Source of the DNA: Bacteroidota bacterium
GTDB lineage: Bacteria; Bacteroidota; Ignavibacteria; UBA10030; SZUA-254
Assembly (NCBI GenBank): GCA_036522515.1
Contig: DATDFQ010000015.1
Span: forward strand, 62,001-126,000
Direction of reading: 5' to 3'
DNA length: 64,000 bases
Shown: piece by piece, positions 7,634 through 16,133 of the stretch
Numbering within the stretch: position 1 is the stretch's first letter
Layout of the letters: every line of letters begins with the position of its first letter
Program-made: the position numbers and the translations under genes
The notes under the pieces: model-generated
Told to the model about the DNA's origin: nothing
Databases searched by the model: none
Seen by the model: only the letters and a program-made list of their open reading frames with translations

Positions 7634-9013
7634 TCAGCGGCCCGCGTCCTTCGGGGGATCGCCGCCCTCGCCCCCCCGCTCGAGCCCGTACTTGTTGATC
7701 TTCGTATAAAGGTGGCTCCGCTCCATTTCCAGCGCTTCGGCGGTCCTTGAGACGTTCCAGTTGTGCAGCTCGAGTTGACGCTTGATGAACGCCGCCTCCG
7801 CGCGATCTTTGAACTCCTGAAAGCTGGTCCCCGAATGGAGGAGCTCCTCGACCATGCCGTTCCGGGCGGCCGGGAGCGACTCGAGGCCGGACCGCTCGAT
7901 CGTATCGCCGGGAGCCATGATGACCAGCCGCTCGACGATGTTCCGCAGTTCGCGCACGTTCCCGCTCCACTCCGCGCCGGCAAGCGCCTGCAGGGCCCCG
8001 TCCGTGATCTTCTTCAACGCCATCCCGTTTCTCGTGCAGGTGTCGATGAGGAACGCCTTCACGAGAATCGGAATATCCTCCCTCCGGTCCCTGAGAGGCG
8101 GCACCTCGATCGGTATCACGTTCAACCGGTGGTAGAGGTCCTCCCGGAAGGCGCCTCTCTTGACCTCGTCGATCAATTTCTTGTTCGTCGCCGCGATTAC
8201 CCGGACGTCGACCGGGATCATCTTGTTGCCTCCGACGCGTTCGATCTTCCCTTCCTCCAGGACCCGCAGCACCTTCGCCTGCGCCTGCGAGCTCATGTCG
8301 CCAATTTCATCCAAAAAGATCGTCCCGCCGTCCGCCTGCTCAAATTTTCCTATCCGCAGCGCTGTCGCGCCGGTGAACGATCCCTTTTCGTGTCCGAACA
8401 GCTCCGATTCGATCAGCTCCGCCGGGATCGCAGCGCAGTTCACCTCGACCAGGGGCATCTGCGACCGCTTGCTGGCCCGGTGGATGCCCTTGGCGACGAG
8501 TTCCTTTCCGCTGCCGCTTTCGCCCGAGATGAGGACGCGCGTGTCGGTCGGCCCGACCCGCTGGATCAGGGCGATGATCGCTTTGATCTTCGGGCTCTCC
8601 CCCAGAATCTGCTCCTTGTCGCGCACCTGCCGCAGCTCCTTCGAGAGCGCGCGGTGCTCGAGCGCGTTCCTCAGGACGATCAGCAGCTTTTCCCGGTCGA
8701 GCGGTTTCGGGAGGTAATCGAACGCGCCGAGTTTGGTCGCCTCGACGGCGGTCTCGAACGTCCCGTGGCCTGAAATCATGATCACGGGCAGGTCGGCGTC
8801 GAGGCGCATGATCTCCCGGAGCGCTTCGATCCCGTCCATTCCCTGGGGCATCTTGATATCCAGAAGCACCGCGTCAACCTGGCCGTCGCGGAGGCGCTCG
8901 AGCCCCTCCCGGCCGTTCTCCGCGGCGACAACCCGGTATTTCTCGTACTCGAGGATCATCCTGATCGAATCCCGCACGCTCTTTTCGTCGTCGACAACGA
9001 GAATCGTCTTCAT
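7634..9013 (-). CDS. Sigma-54-dependent NtrC-family response regulator
   Basis: A 459-residue regulator. The receiver domain is about 1-120, with acidic D8/D9, phospho-acceptor D52 and K103. The AAA+ domain is about 140-370, with Walker A GESGSGKE at 164-171, the sigma-54 contact loop GSFTGA at 211-216 and the arginine-finger region FREDLYHRLN. The C-terminal Fis-type HTH contains WNVSRTAEALEMERSHLYTKI. It should activate sigma-54 promoters when phosphorylated. No kinase lies next to it. The start overlaps the stop of the preceding gene (ATGA), which ties it to the acyl-CoA operon. Confidence 0.93.
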   Translation of the reverse strand: MKTILVVDDEKSVRDSIRMILEYEKYRVVAAENGREGLERLRDGQVDAVLLDIKMPQGMDGIEALREIMRLDADLPVIMISGHGTFETAVEATKLGAFDYLPKPLDREKLLIVLRNALEHRALSKELRQVRDKEQILGESPKIKAIIALIQRVGPTDTRVLISGESGSGKELVAKGIHRASKRSQMPLVEVNCAAIPAELIESELFGHEKGSFTGATALRIGKFEQADGGTIFLDEIGDMSSQAQAKVLRVLEEGKIERVGGNKMIPVDVRVIAATNKKLIDEVKRGAFREDLYHRLNVIPIEVPPLRDRREDIPILVKAFLIDTCTRNGMALKKITDGALQALAGAEWSGNVRELRNIVERLVIMAPGDTIERSGLESLPAARNGMVEELLHSGTSFQEFKDRAEAAFIKRQLELHNWNVSRTAEALEMERSHLYTKINKYGLERGGEGGDPPKDAGR

Positions 9014-9783
9014 CGCCCGTCCCCGATCCGCGAGGGAAGATCGCCGCCCGGGACTCCGGCCGAGACGCCGACCGTTTCCCGTTCCGCCCCCAGGAATTCG
9101 GAGGGCATCCGGCGGATGTCTTCCAGGAGAGCCCTTCCGAACCGCTGGCCCTCCTGGTCGGCACGCAGGTCCCGGTCATCTTTCACCCCTCCGACAATGA
9201 AGGCGTCCTCGCCCTCCTCGACGAAGAGGCCGATCCTCTCCGCGCCCTCCTCCGTTTCGAACAGGAGCGTCAGGAAGGCCGAGCCGAAGAAGTGCTGGAG
9301 CTTGTCGCGGTCACCGGCGGTCCCGGGGGGAGTGTCGCGGTACAGGTTCCGGGGGAGGCTGTTCACCCTCCGGTCGAACTCCTCCTCCGATTCGTCCGAG
9401 AGGGGGAAGTAGAAGCGGAAGACGGGCACCTTCAGCCCGACGAGGCGATGGTCGAAGGTTGCAATCGTGGCGAGCAGGAGCGCAACCGCCGTGTTGTTGT
9501 CCGTCAACTGCATCGCCCGCACGTAGAGCGCGTCGAGCGCCCCCACGTCGCCAAGCCCCGCGCGGAGGCGGCGGAATGTTTTGCTCCGGAGAAAGGCCTT
9601 CAATTCGATGCCGTGCTGAATGAACAGCGGGGGAAAATAGGTCAGGAGACAGCTCAGCGGCGCGTCGTCGTGGAGGGTGAGGTACGGCTTGAACTGTGCG
9701 GTCGAATCGATCTCCCTCGGCTGCGCCGGAAGGAGCTGCGAGGCCGAGGCCACGATCATGATCACGGCGGCTGGCATTCTCAT
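9010..9783 (-). CDS. Secreted/periplasmic hypothetical protein, 257 aa
   Basis: A hydrophobic N-terminus with an Ala-rich end (IMIVASASQLLPAQ) looks like a signal peptide. The mature part is soluble. A conserved-looking DKLQHFFGSAFLTLLFE segment sits near residue 160. The C-terminal third is polar and Gly-rich (FIVGGVKDDRDLRADQEGQRFGRALLEDIRRMPSEFL). I do not recognise the family. It lies 3 bases after the acyl-CoA carboxylase gene and overlaps the regulator by 4 bases, so it is a member of the same transcript. Confidence 0.72.
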   Translation of the reverse strand: MRMPAAVIMIVASASQLLPAQPREIDSTAQFKPYLTLHDDAPLSCLLTYFPPLFIQHGIELKAFLRSKTFRRLRAGLGDVGALDALYVRAMQLTDNNTAVALLLATIATFDHRLVGLKVPVFRFYFPLSDESEEEFDRRVNSLPRNLYRDTPPGTAGDRDKLQHFFGSAFLTLLFETEEGAERIGLFVEEGEDAFIVGGVKDDRDLRADQEGQRFGRALLEDIRRMPSEFLGAERETVGVSAGVPGGDLPSRIGDGR

Positions 9784-9786
9784 CCG

Positions 9787-11442
9787 CTAGACCTGGATCA
9801 CTCCCGGATTGAAACGGGGAAGCTCGGGGTTATTCGAAGCGATCTCGATGCCGCGGGAAATGAGCGAGCGGGTTTCGACCGGATCGACGATGCCGTCCAC
9901 CCAGAGCCGAGCCGCGGCGAAGAGCGGGTCGAGCTCGCTGTTATAGCGCTGGGAGATCTCCTTCAGGAGGAGTTCCTGCTTCTCCTTCGGAATCTGCGTG
10001 CCGGACTTCGACATGACCTGCTGCAATTTGATGCTGAGCAGGGTTTCGCTCGCCTGCTTCCCGCCCATCACGGCGATCTGCGCCGTCGGCCAGGCAAAAA
10101 TGAAACGCGGATCGTACGCCTTCCCGCACATGGCGTAGTTTCCCGCCCCGTAGCTGTTTCCGATGATGAAGGTCAGCTTCGGGACCACGCTGTTCGCCAC
10201 GGCGTTGACCATCTTGGCGCCGTCTTTGATGATTCCCCCCTGCTCGGCGCGCGAGCCCACCATGAATCCTGTGACATCCTGAAAAAACACCAGGGGGATC
10301 TTCTTCTGATTGCACCCCATGATGAACCGGGCTCCCTTGTCCGCGCTCTCGCTGTAGATCACCCCTCCGACCTGCATCTCCCCCGACCTGGTCCTGGTGA
10401 CCGACCGCTGGTTCGCGACGATGCCGACCGCCCAGCCGTCGACGCGGGCATAGGCGGTGATGATCGTCTTGCCGTAGCCGCGCTTGAACTCGTCGAATTC
10501 CCCCTCGTCCACGATCGTCGAAAGCACGCCGTACATGTCGTACGGCTTCGCGCGGTCGTCCGGGATCATGCCGTAGACGTCGGCCGGATCGAGGCGCGGA
10601 GGCTTCGGCGCGATCCGGTCGAATCCGGCCTTCGGGGTGTGTCCGAGCTTCGAGATAAGTTCGCGGATGGTTTCGAGGCAGACCTCGTCGTTCGGCATCC
10701 GGTAATCGGTGACGCCGCTGATCTCGCTGTGCATCCCGGCCCCGCCCAGTTTCTCCACCTCCACCTCTTCGCCGATCGCGGCCTTCACGAGAAACGGCCC
10801 GGCGAGGAAGACGCTTCCTGTCCCGTCCACGATCAGTGCTTCGTCGCTCATGATCGGAAGGTAGGCTCCGCCCGCGACGCACGGTCCCATGATCGCCGCG
10901 ATCTGCGGAATCCCCATCGATGAGAGGACGGCGTTATTCCGGAAAATGCGGCCGAAATGCTCCTTGTCGGGGAAAATCTCGCTCTGGAGGGGAAGGAAGA
11001 CGCCGGCGGAGTCGACGAGATAGACGATCGGCAGGCGGTTCTCCATCGCGATCTCCTGCGCCCTGAGGTTCTTCTTACATGTGATGGGAAACCAGGCCCC
11101 CGCCTTCACGGTCGCGTCGTTCGCCACCACGACCACGTCCCGTCCGTGGATTTTGCCGACTCCGAAGACCGTTCCCGCCGAGGGCGCCCCACCGTACTCC
11201 TCGTACATTCCGTACGCGGTAAAAAGTCCGATCTCGAGAAACTCCCCCGGCGGATCGATCAGTTTCCGGATCCGTTCCCGCGCGGTCAGCTTTCCCCGCT
11301 TGTGATGCTTCTCGACCGCCTCCTTGCCGCCCCCGGCCTTCACGCTCTCGGCTTTGGCGTTCAGGACCCGGAGCATGTTCTTGAAATTATCCTGGTACGT
11401 GTTGAAGGTGAGGTCTTTCTTGACCGCGGCGGACGGGGCCAT
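9787..11442 (-). CDS. Acyl-CoA carboxylase, carboxyltransferase (beta) subunit
   Basis: A 551-residue crotonase-fold carboxyltransferase. The start at 11442 (MAPSAAVKKDL) is chosen because the further upstream frame is a shadow of the dehydrogenase gene. Features are KLTARERIRKLID, the oxyanion motifs GAWFPITCKK and GPCVAGGAYLPIMSDE, and the C-terminal QIAVMGGKQASE. It transfers CO2 from biotin to an acyl-CoA (propionyl-, methylcrotonyl- or related). It resembles the Bacteroidota acyl-CoA carboxylase beta group. The biotin carboxylase and carrier are not in the window. It lies 23 bases after an acyl-CoA dehydrogenase, consistent with branched-chain amino acid or fatty acid breakdown. The exact substrate is unresolved. 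Confidence 0.92.
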   Translation of the reverse strand: MAPSAAVKKDLTFNTYQDNFKNMLRVLNAKAESVKAGGGKEAVEKHHKRGKLTARERIRKLIDPPGEFLEIGLFTAYGMYEEYGGAPSAGTVFGVGKIHGRDVVVVANDATVKAGAWFPITCKKNLRAQEIAMENRLPIVYLVDSAGVFLPLQSEIFPDKEHFGRIFRNNAVLSSMGIPQIAAIMGPCVAGGAYLPIMSDEALIVDGTGSVFLAGPFLVKAAIGEEVEVEKLGGAGMHSEISGVTDYRMPNDEVCLETIRELISKLGHTPKAGFDRIAPKPPRLDPADVYGMIPDDRAKPYDMYGVLSTIVDEGEFDEFKRGYGKTIITAYARVDGWAVGIVANQRSVTRTRSGEMQVGGVIYSESADKGARFIMGCNQKKIPLVFFQDVTGFMVGSRAEQGGIIKDGAKMVNAVANSVVPKLTFIIGNSYGAGNYAMCGKAYDPRFIFAWPTAQIAVMGGKQASETLLSIKLQQVMSKSGTQIPKEKQELLLKEISQRYNSELDPLFAAARLWVDGIVDPVETRSLISRGIEIASNNPELPRFNPGVIQV

Positions 11443-11465
11443 GGGATTCTGCGGCGGGGAAGGAG

Positions 11466-12644
11466 TTATCGTGAATTCAGGAGCTCGCGGGCGATGACCA
11501 TCTTTTGAATCTCGGATGTCCCCTCGCCGATGGTCACGAGTTTGACGTCGCGATAGAATTTTTCGACCGGGAAGTCCTTGATGAACCCGTAGCCGCCGTG
11601 GATCTGGACCCCCTCGTTCGTCGCCTGGACCGCCACCTCGCTGGCGAAGAATTTCGCCATCGACGACTCGAGCGTGATGTCGCGGCCCCGGTTCTTGAGA
11701 AACGCGGCGCGGTAGGTCAAGAGGCGCGAAGCTTCGATCCCGACCGCCATGTCGGCGAGCTTCCACTGGATCGCCTGGAATTCACCGATCGGCTTTCCGA
11801 ATTGCTTCCGTTCGCGCGCGTATTTCAGGCTGGCGTCGAGGGACCCCTGCGCGATCCCGACCGCGAGGGCGGCGATGCTGATCCTGCCCCCGTCGAGCAC
11901 CGCCAGCGCCTGGGCGAATCCCGTCCCCTCCTCGCCGAGGAGATTCTCTTTTGGAATCCGGCAGTTGTCGAAGGCGATCGCGGAGGTGTCGCAGCAGCGC
12001 ATCCCGAGCTTGTTCTCCTTCTTGCTCACGATGAACCCGGGCGTGTCGTTCTCGACGAGGAACGCCGAGATCCCTTTCTTCCCTTTTGTCTTGTCGAGAT
12101 TCGCCATCACGACGGTCAGGTTGCCGACCGAGCCGTGGGTGATAAAATTCTTGCTGCCGTTGAGAACGAAGCAGTCCCCTTCCCGCGCCGCCGTCGTGAG
12201 CATGCCCGCCGCGTCGCTCCCTGCGGTCGGCTCGGTGAGCGCCCAGGCTCCGATCGTCCGGCCGGAGGCGAGCCCGGGGAGGTACTTCTTTTTCTGGGCT
12301 TCGGTGCCGAAGGTGTAGAGGTGGTTCGAGCAGAGGCTGTTATGGGCGGCGAGACTCAGTCCGATCGAAGGATCGACCCTGGAGATCTCCACGAGAATGG
12401 TCACGTATTCGAGGTAGCCGAACCCCGAGCCTCCGTACTCCTCGGGGATGATGATCCCCATGAACCCGAGCTCGCCGAGCTTCCGGATCAGGTCGTGCGG
12501 AAACTCCTGCGACTCGTCATACTTCATCACAACCGGCCTGATCTCCTTCTCGGCGAAATTGCGCGCAGATTCCTGAACCATCCGCATGCTCTCGGTGAAT
12601 TCGAACTCGGGTGTGGCTGCCTCCACGGCGATCTGCTCAGGCAT
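11466..12644 (-). CDS. Acyl-CoA dehydrogenase (short/branched-chain type)
   Basis: A 392-residue flavoenzyme when started at ATG 12644 (MPEQIAVEAATPEF). A longer in-frame start at 12692 is rejected because those codons lie in hairpin repeat copy b. Signatures are ALTEPTAGSDAAGM (FAD/substrate), RKQFGKPIGEFQAIQ, HGGYGFIKDFPVEKFYRD and catalytic E374 in EGTSEIQ. It oxidises an acyl-CoA to the 2-enoyl-CoA, with electrons passing to ETF. First gene of an operon with the carboxylase. The predicted promoter lies upstream of the repeat, so the repeat would be in its 5' UTR. Confidence 0.93.
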   Translation of the reverse strand: MPEQIAVEAATPEFEFTESMRMVQESARNFAEKEIRPVVMKYDESQEFPHDLIRKLGELGFMGIIIPEEYGGSGFGYLEYVTILVEISRVDPSIGLSLAAHNSLCSNHLYTFGTEAQKKKYLPGLASGRTIGAWALTEPTAGSDAAGMLTTAAREGDCFVLNGSKNFITHGSVGNLTVVMANLDKTKGKKGISAFLVENDTPGFIVSKKENKLGMRCCDTSAIAFDNCRIPKENLLGEEGTGFAQALAVLDGGRISIAALAVGIAQGSLDASLKYARERKQFGKPIGEFQAIQWKLADMAVGIEASRLLTYRAAFLKNRGRDITLESSMAKFFASEVAVQATNEGVQIHGGYGFIKDFPVEKFYRDVKLVTIGEGTSEIQKMVIARELLNSR

Positions 12645-12673
12645 CAACTTTCTCGGCTGGGTGGTGAGTATAC

Positions 12674-12747
12674 TGTCATCCTGAGGGAGCATCGCGACCG
12701 AAGGATCTTTGCTATCGGCGAGATCCTTCGCTTCGCTCAGGATGACA
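12674..12747. repeat. Intergenic hairpin repeat, family 1, copy b
   Basis: TGTCATCCTGAGGGAGC left arm and GCTCAGGATGACA right arm around AAGGATCT / AGATCCTTCGCTTC. It lies between a predicted promoter (12756-12784) and the dehydrogenase start, so it would be transcribed as a leader hairpin. Confidence 0.9.
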
Positions 12748-12755
12748 TTTCAATT

Positions 12756-12784
12756 AATGTAGGAGGATTTCGGTAGAATTGCAA
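12756..12784 (-). promoter_or_regulatory. Predicted promoter for acyl-CoA dehydrogenase-carboxylase operon
   Basis: On the minus strand TTGCAA (12784-12779), 17-base spacer, TACATT (12761-12756). It would give a 5' UTR of about 105 bases containing repeat copy b. Confidence 0.45.
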
Positions 12785-12789
12785 TCCGC

Positions 12790-12926
12790 GGTAGTGGCGC
12801 ACTTTCATCTTATCTCGTCATCCCGACATGTTTTAGGTCGGGATCTTTATAAAAGAGTTGAAAGATGCTGACCAGGAGCATGTCAGCATGACGAGGTGGA
12901 GAGAGACGTTCGGCCAAATTGAGACC
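12790..12926 (-). repeat. Long intergenic repeat, family 2, copy A
   Basis: Read on the minus strand it runs from GGTCTCAATTTGGCCGAA to GTGCGCCACTACC. Inner hairpins are built on TCATGCTGACATG / TGGTCAGCAT and on GATCCCGACCT / ATGTCGGGATGACGAG. It is nearly identical over about 135 bases to copy B (21362-21495), which has the opposite orientation, and is similar to copy C (23376-23511). Confidence 0.9.
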
Positions 12927-12939
12927 CCACCCAATCCGG

Positions 12940-13896
12940 CTACTTGTTGACTTTCCCGAGCAACTGCTCTGCAATATCGTACGGAGTGGTCTCGCCCGAA
13001 AGCATCCGCCGGACCTCGGAGTCGAGCGCGCGCTCCCTCCCCTCGTCCCAGAACTCGACCCGCATCCGCTCGCTCACGATCTCCCTGATCCGCTCGACGG
13101 CCCGTTCAACCCTCTTCTTCTCCAGCATGCCGCCCGCCCGGAGAAATTGGGTGTGCGCCGCAATCTGACCGGCCACTTCTTCGATCCCCGTCCCTTTCGT
13201 CGCGACCGTCTGTACCACCTCGGGGTTCCAGCCGTCGGACGCGGGCCTCAGGCTCAGCACGGTCTTGATCGCCCTGACCGCCTGTTCCGCTCCCGGGCGA
13301 TCCGACTTGTTCAGAGCGAAGAAGTCTGCAATTTCCATCAGCCCCGCCTTCATCGCCTGAATGGAGTCGCCCGACTCGGGCACGAGGACGACGATCACGG
13401 TATCGGCCGCCCGCACGATGTCGAGTTCCGACTGCCCCACCCCGACCGTCTCGAAGAAAATGATGTCGCACCCCGACGCGTCGAGGACGTCGGCGGCTTC
13501 TTTCGCCTTCCGGCTCAACCCGCCCAGGCTTCCGCGGGACGCCATGCTCCGGATGAAGACGCCGGTGTCGAGCTCGATGTCGCTCATGCGCACGCGGTCT
13601 CCGAGCAGCGCTCCTCCGGTAAACGGACTTGAGGGATCGACGGCGATCACGCCGACGCGCAGTTGACCGGCAGGCCCGGTGCGATAGTGGCGCGCGAGCT
13701 TGTTCGTGATCGTGCTCTTGCCGGAGCCGGGGGGACCGGTGATGCCGACGCGGCACGCTTTCCCGGTGGAGGGATAGAGGGTTTTCAGCAGCCCGACCGC
13801 GTCGGGATGCCCGTTCTCAACCATCGAGATTGCCCTCGATACGGCCCCGCGGTCGTTTCCGAGAATACGCTCTATGAATTCGGGCCCGGCCGACAT
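12940..13896 (-). CDS. meaB: MeaB/ArgK-family GTPase, methylmalonyl-CoA mutase chaperone
   Basis: A 318-residue G3E-type GTPase. Walker A GPPGSGKS is at 54-61. The characteristic motifs DPSSPFTGGALLGDRVRM, FIRSMASRGSLGGLS and FFETVGVGQSE are present, with guanine-specificity NKSD. MeaB protects and reloads the B12 cofactor of methylmalonyl-CoA mutase. The mutase is not in the window. With the acyl-CoA carboxylase nearby, this suggests a propionyl-CoA to succinyl-CoA route (inference). Last gene of the guaB-purD operon, 3 bases after the epimerase. Confidence 0.93.
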   Translation of the reverse strand: MSAGPEFIERILGNDRGAVSRAISMVENGHPDAVGLLKTLYPSTGKACRVGITGPPGSGKSTITNKLARHYRTGPAGQLRVGVIAVDPSSPFTGGALLGDRVRMSDIELDTGVFIRSMASRGSLGGLSRKAKEAADVLDASGCDIIFFETVGVGQSELDIVRAADTVIVVLVPESGDSIQAMKAGLMEIADFFALNKSDRPGAEQAVRAIKTVLSLRPASDGWNPEVVQTVATKGTGIEEVAGQIAAHTQFLRAGGMLEKKRVERAVERIREIVSERMRVEFWDEGRERALDSEVRRMLSGETTPYDIAEQLLGKVNK

Positions 13897-13899
13897 CGG

Positions 13900-14826
13900 T
13901 TATCGCCCTGCGGCGTTCCGGAAATAGTCGACTGTCCGCCCCAGCCCGTCGGCCAGCGACACAGCCGGAGTCCAGCCCATCACGCGCCGGGCGAGGGAGG
14001 AATCGATGACGCTTCGCGTCTGCTCCCCCTTCTTGGCCGGGCCGTGGACCTCCGGAGTATCCGATCCGGTCAGCGCGCGAAGGCCCCGGAAGATATCGTT
14101 CACCGAAGTTTCAATCCCGGTCCCGATATTGAAGACGCCCGACCCCTTCACCCCGGGCGCGAGCAAGTTCGCCGCCACCACGTCGCCGACGAAGACGTAA
14201 TCTCTCGTTTGCCCGCCGTCGCCGTTGATGACCGGTTTCGATCCCTCCAGCATCTTGCTCACGAAGATGGCGACCACCCCCGCCTCCCCGTGCGGGTTCT
14301 GTCTCGGACCGTAGACGTTCGCGTAGCGCAGGACGGTGTACTCCAGGCCGTTGACCACGCGATAGTAGTGGAGATACTTCTCGACAGAGAGCTTGGAGAC
14401 CCCGTAGGGCGAAACCGGACGGGTGGGGTGATCTTCGGTGGCGGGAAAGGCCTCCTGTTCCCCGTAGATCGCCCCTCCGGTCGACGCGAAGATGAATCGC
14501 CCGACCCCGTGCGCCACGCAATTCTGAAGCAGGTTCAGTGTTCCGAGGATATTCACGTCCGCGTCGTTTGAAGGGTCCTCGACGGATTTCCGGACGTCCA
14601 TCTGGGCCGCATGGTGGATGACGACGTCGAATCTGTTCTCGCGGAAGAGCTCCCCGATCCGGGGATTCCGGATATCGAGCTCCACGAACTCCGCGCCCGG
14701 CGGCACGTTCTCCTTCCGGCCCATCGAGAGATCGTCGAGCACGGCGACCTTGTGCCCGGCCCCAAGGAACGCCTCCGCAACGTGAGACCCGATAAAACCC
14801 GCCCCGCCCGTGACCAGAATTTTCAC
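13900..14826 (-). CDS. NAD-dependent sugar-nucleotide epimerase (UDP-glucose 4-epimerase-like)
   Basis: A 308-residue extended short-chain dehydrogenase. Rossmann GGAGFIG is at 7-13, and the catalytic Y141-x3-K145 pair is in SPYGVSKLSVEK. NVYGPRQNPHGEAGVVAIF and the NIGTG segment are typical of the UDP-sugar epimerase group (GalE/WbpP/Gne). It probably interconverts UDP-sugars for surface polysaccharide, fitting the glycosyltransferase two genes upstream. The exact sugar is unknown. Its start overlaps the purD stop by four bases. Confidence 0.86.
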   Translation of the reverse strand: MKILVTGGAGFIGSHVAEAFLGAGHKVAVLDDLSMGRKENVPPGAEFVELDIRNPRIGELFRENRFDVVIHHAAQMDVRKSVEDPSNDADVNILGTLNLLQNCVAHGVGRFIFASTGGAIYGEQEAFPATEDHPTRPVSPYGVSKLSVEKYLHYYRVVNGLEYTVLRYANVYGPRQNPHGEAGVVAIFVSKMLEGSKPVINGDGGQTRDYVFVGDVVAANLLAPGVKGSGVFNIGTGIETSVNDIFRGLRALTGSDTPEVHGPAKKGEQTRSVIDSSLARRVMGWTPAVSLADGLGRTVDYFRNAAGR

Positions 14827-16133
14827 CCGACCTCCGCTCTAGTTTTGATGAGCCGGCTTATCGCTTTCCTGCCGATATCGCTCCGGTAATACGCGCCGTC
14901 GAACGTGATCTTCCTGACCGCGCGGTAGGCGAGGTCGACCGTCGACTCGGGCGAGCGCTCCGGGCCCACGGCGGTGACGCCGAGCACCCTTCCGCCCGAG
15001 GTAACCACCCCGCCCTTTTCAAGCGCCGTCCCGGCGTGGAACACCATCACGTCTCCCTGCTCCGCCGCGCGGTCGAGTCCCACGAGAGGTTTCCCCGTTT
15101 CATACCTCCCCGGATATCCGCCCGAGGCGAGGACCACGCAAACCGCGACGGATTGTCTCTGCCGCACCGCGGCGCCGGAGAGGTTGCCCGAAACCGCATC
15201 GAGCATGAGCTCGACAAGATCGTTCTCGACCAGTGGCAACACCACCTGGGTCTCCGGATCGCCGAACCGGCAGTTGAACTCGACCACCCTTGGGCCGGTC
15301 TCCGTGATCATGAGGCCCGCATAGAGGCAGCCCTTGAAGGGCCTCCCCTCCTTCTTCATCGCCGCGAGGGTCGGCACAAGTATCAGGCGCTTTATTCTCT
15401 CGAGCATCTCTCCGCCCGCCACCGGGGCCGGGGCGAACGCACCCATCCCTCCGGTGTTCCTTCCCTGGTCGTCGTCAAGGATCCTCTTCTGATCCTGCGC
15501 CGGCGGGAGAAGGACAAAGTCGGTCCCGTCGGTGATGGCAAGGACAGACGCCTCCTCTCCCTCGAGGAACTCCTCGATGACGACCGTCGTCCCGGCGTCT
15601 CCGAAGATCTTCTTCCCCATCATCGCGTCGAGCGTCTCCAGGGCGGCCTCCTTCGTGTCGCAAACCGAGACCCCTTTTCCGGACGCGAGCCCGTCCGCCT
15701 TGATCACGAGCGGCACCGGCATCTCGTCGACGTAGCGCTCCGCGTCGAAGCGCTCGGCCGCGGTGAACGACCGGAATTCCGCCGTGGGAATCCCGTTCCT
15801 TTTCATGAACTCCTTCGCGAAGACCTTGCTTCCCTCGATGGCGGCGGCCGATTTGGACGGACCGAAGATCGCGAGGCCCTGCCTGTCGAACTCGTCGACG
15901 ATCCCGTCGACCAGCGGCTGCTCCGGCCCGACGACCGTCAGATCGATTTGCTGGTCGCGCGCGAACCTCACGAGGGAGTCGATATCGCCCGGCTTGATCG
16001 GGACCAGCTCCGCGATCTCGCCGATGCCCGGATTCCCGGGGGCGCAGTACATTTTCGCGACAAGGGGACTCTGGCGGATTTTCCAGGCGAGGGCGTGTTC
16101 CCGGCCGCCCGATCCGATGAGGAGTATTTTCAT
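14823..16133 (-). CDS. purD: Phosphoribosylamine-glycine ligase (GAR synthetase)
   Basis: A 436-residue ATP-grasp enzyme starting at ATG 16133 (MKILLIGSGGREHALAWK). The frame upstream of that is a shadow of the glycosyltransferase gene. Visible features are the N-domain GSGGREHALAWKI, VGPEQPLVDGIVD, the ATP-grasp FLEGEEASVLAITDG and the metal-binding VVEFNCRFGDPETQ. It catalyses the second step of de novo purine synthesis and shares the transcript with guaB. Both ends overlap neighbours by four bases. Confidence 0.95.
   Translation of the reverse strand: MKILLIGSGGREHALAWKIRQSPLVAKMYCAPGNPGIGEIAELVPIKPGDIDSLVRFARDQQIDLTVVGPEQPLVDGIVDEFDRQGLAIFGPSKSAAAIEGSKVFAKEFMKRNGIPTAEFRSFTAAERFDAERYVDEMPVPLVIKADGLASGKGVSVCDTKEAALETLDAMMGKKIFGDAGTTVVIEEFLEGEEASVLAITDGTDFVLLPPAQDQKRILDDDQGRNTGGMGAFAPAPVAGGEMLERIKRLILVPTLAAMKKEGRPFKGCLYAGLMITETGPRVVEFNCRFGDPETQVVLPLVENDLVELMLDAVSGNLSGAAVRQRQSVAVCVVLASGGYPGRYETGKPLVGLDRAAEQGDVMVFHAGTALEKGGVVTSGGRVLGVTAVGPERSPESTVDLAYRAVRKITFDGAYYRSDIGRKAISRLIKTRAEVG

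Noticed and set aside
11443-11766. 108-codon N-terminal extension of the acyl-CoA carboxylase subunit
   Set aside because: It overlaps the acyl-CoA dehydrogenase gene and has no family similarity; the ATG at 11442 gives the normal N-terminus.
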